DNA from: Sphingomonas asaccharolytica NBRC 15499 | GTDB taxonomy: Bacteria; Pseudomonadota; Alphaproteobacteria; Sphingomonadales; Sphingomonadaceae | Assembly (NCBI RefSeq): GCF_001598355.1 | Contig: NZ_BCYU01000005.1 | Span: 27,139-91,138, forward strand | DNA length: 64,000 nt | Reading direction: 5' to 3' | In this document: positions 59,568-64,000 of the stretch, piece by piece | Layout: the number at the start of each line of letters is the position of its first letter | Position numbering within the stretch: position 1 is the stretch's first letter | Program-made: the position numbers and the translations under genes | Notes under the pieces: generated by a model | Databases searched by the model: none | What the model was told of the DNA's origin: nothing | What the model saw: the letters and a program-made list of their open reading frames with translations, nothing else

Positions 59568-61901
59568 TCAATAGCCGCTCATCGAATAAGGCCGTGAGGC
59601 GATGCCCGCCCCCCATGTCTTGTTGGGTGTCGCCGTCATGTTGAATCGCAGCGTGCCGCCCCGCATGATCTCGTCATGCCCGATCCACACGCGGTCGAGC
59701 ACTTTGCCGTTGAGCGTCAACGCGCCGACATAGCGGTTGGCCGCCGACAGACCGTCGGCGAGGATGGTGAAGCGCTTGCCGTTGGGCAAGTTGAGCGTCG
59801 CGCGGTCGACGAACGGGCGACCGATGACATATTGCCCGCTGCCCGGCGCCACGGGGTAGAAACCGAGCGACGTGAACACCAGCCAGGCCGACATCTGGCC
59901 GAGATCGTCATTGCCCGCGAGCCCATCCGGGGTGGGCTTGTACTGGCTGTCGACAATCTGCTTGAGCCGTTCCTGGGTGCGCCACGGCGCGCCGGCATAG
60001 GCGTAGAGATAGGCGACGTGGTGGCTGGGCTCGTTGCCATGGATATATTGGCCGATCAGCCCGGCAATATCCTCGGCGTGGCTGTAGTCGATCTTCGAAT
60101 TGTCGAAATCGAACATCGCGTCGAGCTTCTTCACCGTCGCCGCGTCGCCACCGAGCAGCTTGATCAGCCCGCCTTGGTCGTGCGGCATGAACCAGGAATA
60201 TTGCCAGGCATTGCCTTCGGTATAGTCCGATCCATAGTTGATCGCGGTCGGATCGAACGGGGTGCGATAGCTGCCGTCGCTCTTGCGCGCGCGCAGCCAG
60301 CCGGTCTGGGTGTCGAAGCTGTTGCGCCAGAAGGCGGCGCGCTTCTCGAACGTCTCCGCGACGTCGTTGCGGCCGAGCTTTCGCGCCATTCGCGCGATCG
60401 TCCAATCGTCGAAAGCATATTCGACCGTCTTCGACGCCGCCTCGGGCTCGCGGTCGATCGGGACGTAACCGAGCTTCATATAATCGCCGAGCCCACCGTA
60501 AGGCGCATAGGTGGCACTCGCGACCATCGCATCGAGCGCCTTGTTGGCGTCGAAGCCCTTGATTCCCTTGAGATAGGCGTCGGCGATGACCGGCACGGCG
60601 TGATAGCCGATCATGCACCACGTCTCCTGCCCCTGGAATTGCCAGACGGGCAAGATGCCGTACGGGCTCTGGTCGCGGCTCGCGAGCAGCGAGCGGACGA
60701 CATCGGTCGAGGTCTGTTGCGGCTGGATGATGGTCAGCAGCGGGTGCTCGGCGCGGAACGTATCCCAGAGCGAAAAGGTCGAGCGGAAGGTGAAACCATC
60801 GGCCTTGTGCACCTGGTCATCCGGTCCACGGAAGCGGCCGTCGGCGTCGCCCGCGATGCTCGGCGCCATCATCGAGTGATAGAGCGCGGTGTAAACCGAC
60901 TTCTTGATGCCCGGCTCGGCCTGGATGTCGACCGCGCCCAGCGCCTTTGCCCAAGCCGTCTCTGTCTTTGCGCGGATCGCGTCGAACCCGCCGGGCTCGC
61001 TGTCGAGATTGCGGATCGCGCCGTCCTCGTCGACGCTGGAGATGCCGACCCTGACTTCGAGCGGGGCATCGAGCCGGCCGAAATCGAGCCGCGCGACCAG
61101 CGCCCTGCCCTTGATCTCGGCGATGTCGCTGCCGGTGCGGCCCGGACCCTTGAAGCCCTTGTAGGGGACATCGGTCTCGCGGTTGACGAACTCATGGCCG
61201 GTGAGCGGGCGCGAGAAGCGCATCGCGAAGAACAATTTGCGCCCCGGCGCCCAGCCGCGCGTCTCGCGTCCCCCGGTCAATGTGCCGTCGGCGCGCAGGC
61301 GGACTGACGACCAGGATACCTTGCCCGGGTAATTGTAGAGGCTGGAGCGCAGGTCGAACACGAGATGCGCGGGCTTGCTGCCCTCGAACGTGTAGCGATG
61401 GACGCCAATCCGCGTACCCGCGGTGAGTTCGGCACGAACGCCGGCATCGGTCAGGTTGACGGCATAATAACCCGGCGAGGCAATCTCGCCTCGATGGGTG
61501 AAGCGCGAGCGGTAGCCGCTACCCGGTTTGGCAGGATCGCCTGGCTCGAGTGGCACCGCATCGCCCGACACCGGCATGACCAGGAAATCGCCGAGATCGG
61601 AATGGCCGGAGCCGGAGAAATGGGTCTGGCTGAATCCCTGGATCGTCGGATCGTCGTAGCGATAGCCGGCGGCATGGCCGTAACAAGTGCGGATCACGCA
61701 GGTCGCGTCGGTGTCGGGTGAGACCTGCATCATCCCGAACGGCGATACCGCGCCGGGGAAAGTATGCCCCTCTCCGCCCGTTCCGATGAACGGATCGACC
61801 GCCGCAACGGCGCCTGACGGCGCGGCCTGGGCGATCGGCGAGAAGACCAGCCCCCATGCGGCAAGCATGGCTGGCAGACGGCGGGGGGGGAGCATCGGCA
61901 T
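59568..61901 (-). CDS. GH92-family exo-alpha-mannosidase
   Basis: This 777-residue exported protein has a signal peptide (MLAAWGLVFSPIAQAAPS), the GH92 start VDPFIGTGGEGHTFPGAVSP and FGMMQVSPDT, and the catalytic-domain segments FSLWDTFRAEHPL, YTEGNAWQYSWF and GNDDLGQMSAW, which carry the acid/base Glu and Asp pair. GH92 enzymes are calcium-dependent alpha-mannosidases acting on mannans or N-glycans. Start ATG 61901 overlaps MPMLPP; an ATG six bases later is possible. It is a single gene. Confidence 0.92.
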   Translation of the reverse strand: MPMLPPRRLPAMLAAWGLVFSPIAQAAPSGAVAAVDPFIGTGGEGHTFPGAVSPFGMMQVSPDTDATCVIRTCYGHAAGYRYDDPTIQGFSQTHFSGSGHSDLGDFLVMPVSGDAVPLEPGDPAKPGSGYRSRFTHRGEIASPGYYAVNLTDAGVRAELTAGTRIGVHRYTFEGSKPAHLVFDLRSSLYNYPGKVSWSSVRLRADGTLTGGRETRGWAPGRKLFFAMRFSRPLTGHEFVNRETDVPYKGFKGPGRTGSDIAEIKGRALVARLDFGRLDAPLEVRVGISSVDEDGAIRNLDSEPGGFDAIRAKTETAWAKALGAVDIQAEPGIKKSVYTALYHSMMAPSIAGDADGRFRGPDDQVHKADGFTFRSTFSLWDTFRAEHPLLTIIQPQQTSTDVVRSLLASRDQSPYGILPVWQFQGQETWCMIGYHAVPVIADAYLKGIKGFDANKALDAMVASATYAPYGGLGDYMKLGYVPIDREPEAASKTVEYAFDDWTIARMARKLGRNDVAETFEKRAAFWRNSFDTQTGWLRARKSDGSYRTPFDPTAINYGSDYTEGNAWQYSWFMPHDQGGLIKLLGGDAATVKKLDAMFDFDNSKIDYSHAEDIAGLIGQYIHGNEPSHHVAYLYAYAGAPWRTQERLKQIVDSQYKPTPDGLAGNDDLGQMSAWLVFTSLGFYPVAPGSGQYVIGRPFVDRATLNLPNGKRFTILADGLSAANRYVGALTLNGKVLDRVWIGHDEIMRGGTLRFNMTATPNKTWGAGIASRPYSMSGY

Positions 61902-61968
61902 GCTCCGCTTCAAAGCACACCGGCCGCCCCGCGCCAAGGTTACCGGCGAAATCAGGTCATTAGATATC

Positions 61969-61992
61969 CCCTCTCCCGCAAGCGGGAGAGGG
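61969..61992. repeat. REP-like palindrome
   Basis: CCCTCTCCCGC / GCGGGAGAGGG, an 11-bp inverted repeat around AA, between the divergent GH92 and cupin genes. The nearly identical element recurs at 63924-63947. Confidence 0.8.
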
Positions 61993-62052
61993 CGGTGTTT
62001 TTGCTCCGGACTAACGCCATTTTGGGGTTGTCCTGACCCGATTCCCGGGAGC

Positions 62053-62463
62053 ATGGGCTTACGCATGCCGCATCCCCTCGTCGCCAGCCTCGACCTCGCC
62101 CCCCACCCCGAGGGCGGGTGGTTCCGGGAGACGATGCGCACCCCCGATCCGCGCGGTGAACGCGATCTCGCTACCGCGATCCTGTTCCTGCTCGATGCCG
62201 GCGAACGCTCGCATTGGCACCGCGTGGACGCCGCCGAATTGTGGATCTGGAACGATGGCCACCCGCTCACGTTGCTGATCCATGACGACGGCGGGACGTG
62301 CGACCATCGCCTTGGTCCGGAAAACCCGCAGGTGCTGGTCCCGGCCGGCGCCTGGCAAGCGGCCGAACCTCGCGATGGCTGGGCCTTGGTCAGTTGCGTG
62401 GTGACGCCGGGGTTCGATTTCGCCGGATTTGAACTGGCGCCACCAGGATGGAGCCCGGCATGA
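62053..62463 (+). CDS. DUF985 cupin protein
   Basis: The 136-residue protein has the DUF985 (YML079W-like) cupin pattern: LAPHPEGGWFRETMRT, AILFLLDAGERSHWHRVDAA and ELWIWNDGHPLTL, with the HWHRVDAAELW histidines. It may bind or alter a small metabolite; no enzyme activity is assigned in the family. Start ATG 62053 or 62065 is ambiguous: GGGAG is one base before the first and 13 before the second. It overlaps the MFS gene by 4 bases. Confidence 0.85.
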   Translation: MGLRMPHPLVASLDLAPHPEGGWFRETMRTPDPRGERDLATAILFLLDAGERSHWHRVDAAELWIWNDGHPLTLLIHDDGGTCDHRLGPENPQVLVPAGAWQAAEPRDGWALVSCVVTPGFDFAGFELAPPGWSPA

Positions 62464-63899
62464 GCGCCGACCATCACCTCGAACCGGAGATCGCACCGAC
62501 GCGCAGCGATGGCCTGGCGCTGCCGCAGCGTTATCTGGCGATCGGCGCGCTGTGCTGCGGGACCGCGCTGATCATCATCGACGGCGGCATCGCCAATGTC
62601 GCGCTGCCGTCGATCGCGCGCGATTTGAAGGTCGATTCGAGCTCGGTCGTCGCGATCGTCACCGTCTATCAGTTGATGCTGGTCATGCTGCTCCTGCCCT
62701 TTGCCGGGCTCGGCGAGCGGATCGGGCTGAAGCGGATGTACCAGGTCGGGCAGCTGATCTTCACGGTCGCGACGCTGCTCTGCTTCTTCGCTAAGAGCTT
62801 GCCGTTCCTGCTCGTCGTCCGCGCGGCGCAGGCGATCGGCGCGGCGGGCGCGCTCAGCGTATCGTCCGCGCTGATCCGCTCGACTTATCCCTCGAAGCAA
62901 TTGGGTCGCGGCTTGGGCATCAACTCGGTCATCGTGTCGAGCTCAGCCGCCGCCGCGCCGACCATCGGCGGGCTGGTGCTGGCGATCGCGCCCTGGCCCT
63001 GGGTGTTCGCCTGCGCCATTCCCTTCGCCTTGCTCAGCCTCGTGCTCGGTCGCGCCCTGCCCGATCCCAAACCGCGCCATGCGCATTTCGACCTGCTCGG
63101 CGCCGTCATGTGCGCGGCGATGTTCGGGCTGGTGATCGGCGGCGCGGAAAGCGCGGTCCATGGCAATAGCCCGGTGGTCTCGGCGGCGATCGTCGCGACC
63201 GGCGCGCTGATCGGCTATTATTTCGTTCGTCGCGAACGCGGCGACGCCAATCCGATCCTGCCGCTCGATCTGCTCGAACGCCCGGTCATCGCGCTGTCGG
63301 TGATCGGCGCCTATACCGCGTTTATCGCGTCGATGACGTTGCTGCTGTCGACTCCGTTCCGACTGACCCAGGAATTCGGGTTCAGCGCGGCGATGGTCGG
63401 CGCGGCGATCGCGCCCTGGCCGCTGACCAACATGATCGTCGCGCCGATGGCGGGCTGGCTGTCCGACCGCATTCCGGCGGGTCTGCTCGGCGGGATCGGC
63501 ATGTGCGTCAGCATCGTCGCCTTATTGCTGATTGCGTTCCTGCCCGATCACCCGACCTATTTCGACATTGCCTGGCGGATGGCGCTGTGCGGATCGGGCT
63601 TCGGCACCTTCCTGCCGCCCAATGCCCGCCTGATCATCGGCAGCGCCCCGCGCGACCGCGCGGCGGCGGCGGGCGGTCTGATCTCGACGGTGCGCCTGAC
63701 GGGTCAGACGACCGGCGCGACCGTCGTCGCGCTGTTGCTCGCACTCGGCATCGGCGCGGGGCGCGTCCCGCCGCTGGTGTCGGTTGGATTGGCGGTCGTC
63801 GCCGGCTTGTGCAGCATTGCCCGCCTGCGTCCCTCGATCCGCAACCCGACCGGGACCGAGGTGCAGGGAGACGTTCCAACGCTCAAGACGACGCGGTAG
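62460..63899 (+). CDS. DHA2-family MFS transporter
   Basis: This 479-residue protein with about 14 helices has the DHA2 segments CGTALIIIDGGIANVALPSI (helix 1), GLGERIGLKRMYQVG as motif A and APTIGGLVL in helix 5. It is a probable drug or metabolite exporter. ATG 62460 overlaps the cupin stop (ATGA) with GGAG upstream; another ATG is at 62448. A REP-like repeat follows the stop. Confidence 0.88.
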   Translation: MSADHHLEPEIAPTRSDGLALPQRYLAIGALCCGTALIIIDGGIANVALPSIARDLKVDSSSVVAIVTVYQLMLVMLLLPFAGLGERIGLKRMYQVGQLIFTVATLLCFFAKSLPFLLVVRAAQAIGAAGALSVSSALIRSTYPSKQLGRGLGINSVIVSSSAAAAPTIGGLVLAIAPWPWVFACAIPFALLSLVLGRALPDPKPRHAHFDLLGAVMCAAMFGLVIGGAESAVHGNSPVVSAAIVATGALIGYYFVRRERGDANPILPLDLLERPVIALSVIGAYTAFIASMTLLLSTPFRLTQEFGFSAAMVGAAIAPWPLTNMIVAPMAGWLSDRIPAGLLGGIGMCVSIVALLLIAFLPDHPTYFDIAWRMALCGSGFGTFLPPNARLIIGSAPRDRAAAAGGLISTVRLTGQTTGATVVALLLALGIGAGRVPPLVSVGLAVVAGLCSIARLRPSIRNPTGTEVQGDVPTLKTTR

Positions 63900-63921
63900 T
63901 CTCGGGAAATCGCCGCAATTT

Positions 63922-63949
63922 AACCCTCTCCCGCGTGCGGGAGAGGGTT
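63922..63949. repeat. REP-like palindrome near the window end
   Basis: AACCCTCTCCCGC / GCGGGAGAGGGTT, a 13-bp perfect inverted repeat around GT, 22 bases after the MFS stop. The last 50 bases of the window hold no gene. Confidence 0.8.
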
Positions 63950-64000
63950 GGGTGAGGGTCTTCTTTCTTCTTCCAAGCGGTAGCGCCAAAAAAGAAGAAA

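Noticed and set aside
61902..62900. Upstream extension of the GH92 frame by about 330 residues
   Set aside because: It runs antisense through the cupin and MFS genes, with a composition typical of shadow frames; the signal peptide at 61901 marks the true start.
1..64000. CRISPR array, insertion sequence, prophage or rRNA operon
   Set aside because: No regularly spaced repeats, transposase, integrase, phage structural genes or rRNA sequence were seen on either strand.

Overview
The window is high-GC, densely packed bacterial DNA and looks chromosomal. Gene content and protein style point to an alphaproteobacterium of the Sphingomonadaceae (Sphingomonas-like): an exosortase-A (XrtA) exopolysaccharide locus of the sphingomonad type, a PopZ-like DUF2497 gene beside tolC and pcm, CtrA-type TTAA-N7-TTAAC boxes, and one excellent general-stress (sigma-EcfG) promoter. 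No rRNA, CRISPR array, transposase or phage module was seen. One tRNA (Cys, GCA) is present.

Layout. 1-2.9 kb: 3' end of a deoxyhypusine synthase-like gene, a frameshifted tautomerase, an SDR divergent from an HxlR regulator, a MAPEG protein and a tiny Myb-like protein. 3.0-20.4 kb: the XrtA/exopolysaccharide locus. On the minus strand it encodes a lipoprotein exporter, chain-length factor, autokinase, outer-membrane protein, ATPase, deacetylase, FemAB-like protein, glycosyltransferase, exosortase fused to EpsI and an amidotransferase, then a PLP decarboxylase and an acyl-CoA ligase. Divergently on the plus strand lie an acyl carrier protein and two alpha/beta hydrolases. Most junctions overlap by 1-4 bases, so the genes are probably translated in a coupled way to make, modify, export and anchor a surface polymer and possibly sort proteins. 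No PEP-CTERM substrate lies in the window. 20.4-25.3 kb: stress-regulated SnoaL protein, TrxB, esterase, thiolase, CitE-like lyase.

25.4-30.4 kb: a tightly coupled six-gene minus-strand unit (Tat-exported hydrolase, DUF4331, HupE-like transporter, unknown membrane protein, DUF4198, AraC regulator) that looks like an undescribed, possibly metal-related, envelope system. 30.6-36.6 kb: S9 peptidase, PopZ-like protein, TolC, Pcm, tRNA-Cys, aldo/keto reductase. 36.7-41.3 kb: a signalling cluster (receiver protein, TPR-sensor histidine kinase, EAL phosphodiesterase) with two CtrA boxes, followed by a possible 17-residue peptide gene and a long hairpin. 41.4-46.3 kb: EmrAB/NodT drug-efflux operon with its TetR regulator and a perfect 16-bp palindromic operator. 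46.4-53.4 kb: phosphate transporter, MHS-family MFS transporter, a TetR/SnoaL/outer-membrane barrel cluster and an amidohydrolase.

Two intergenic regions, about 2.3 kb apart (49.44-49.56 kb and 51.76-51.87 kb), carry what appear to be paralogous small RNAs: each has two hairpins with C-rich loops, a conserved linker and a nearly identical intrinsic terminator. 53.5-56.9 kb: UvrD/PcrA helicase with an apparent in-frame repeat insertion, then an AT-rich, probably acquired gene encoding a HEPN-like protein (candidate RNase/phage defence). 57-64 kb: PAP2 phosphatase, small Arg/Asp-rich secreted protein, GFA protein, DUF427, GH92 mannosidase, DUF985 cupin and a DHA2 transporter, with several short palindromic REP-like repeats between genes.
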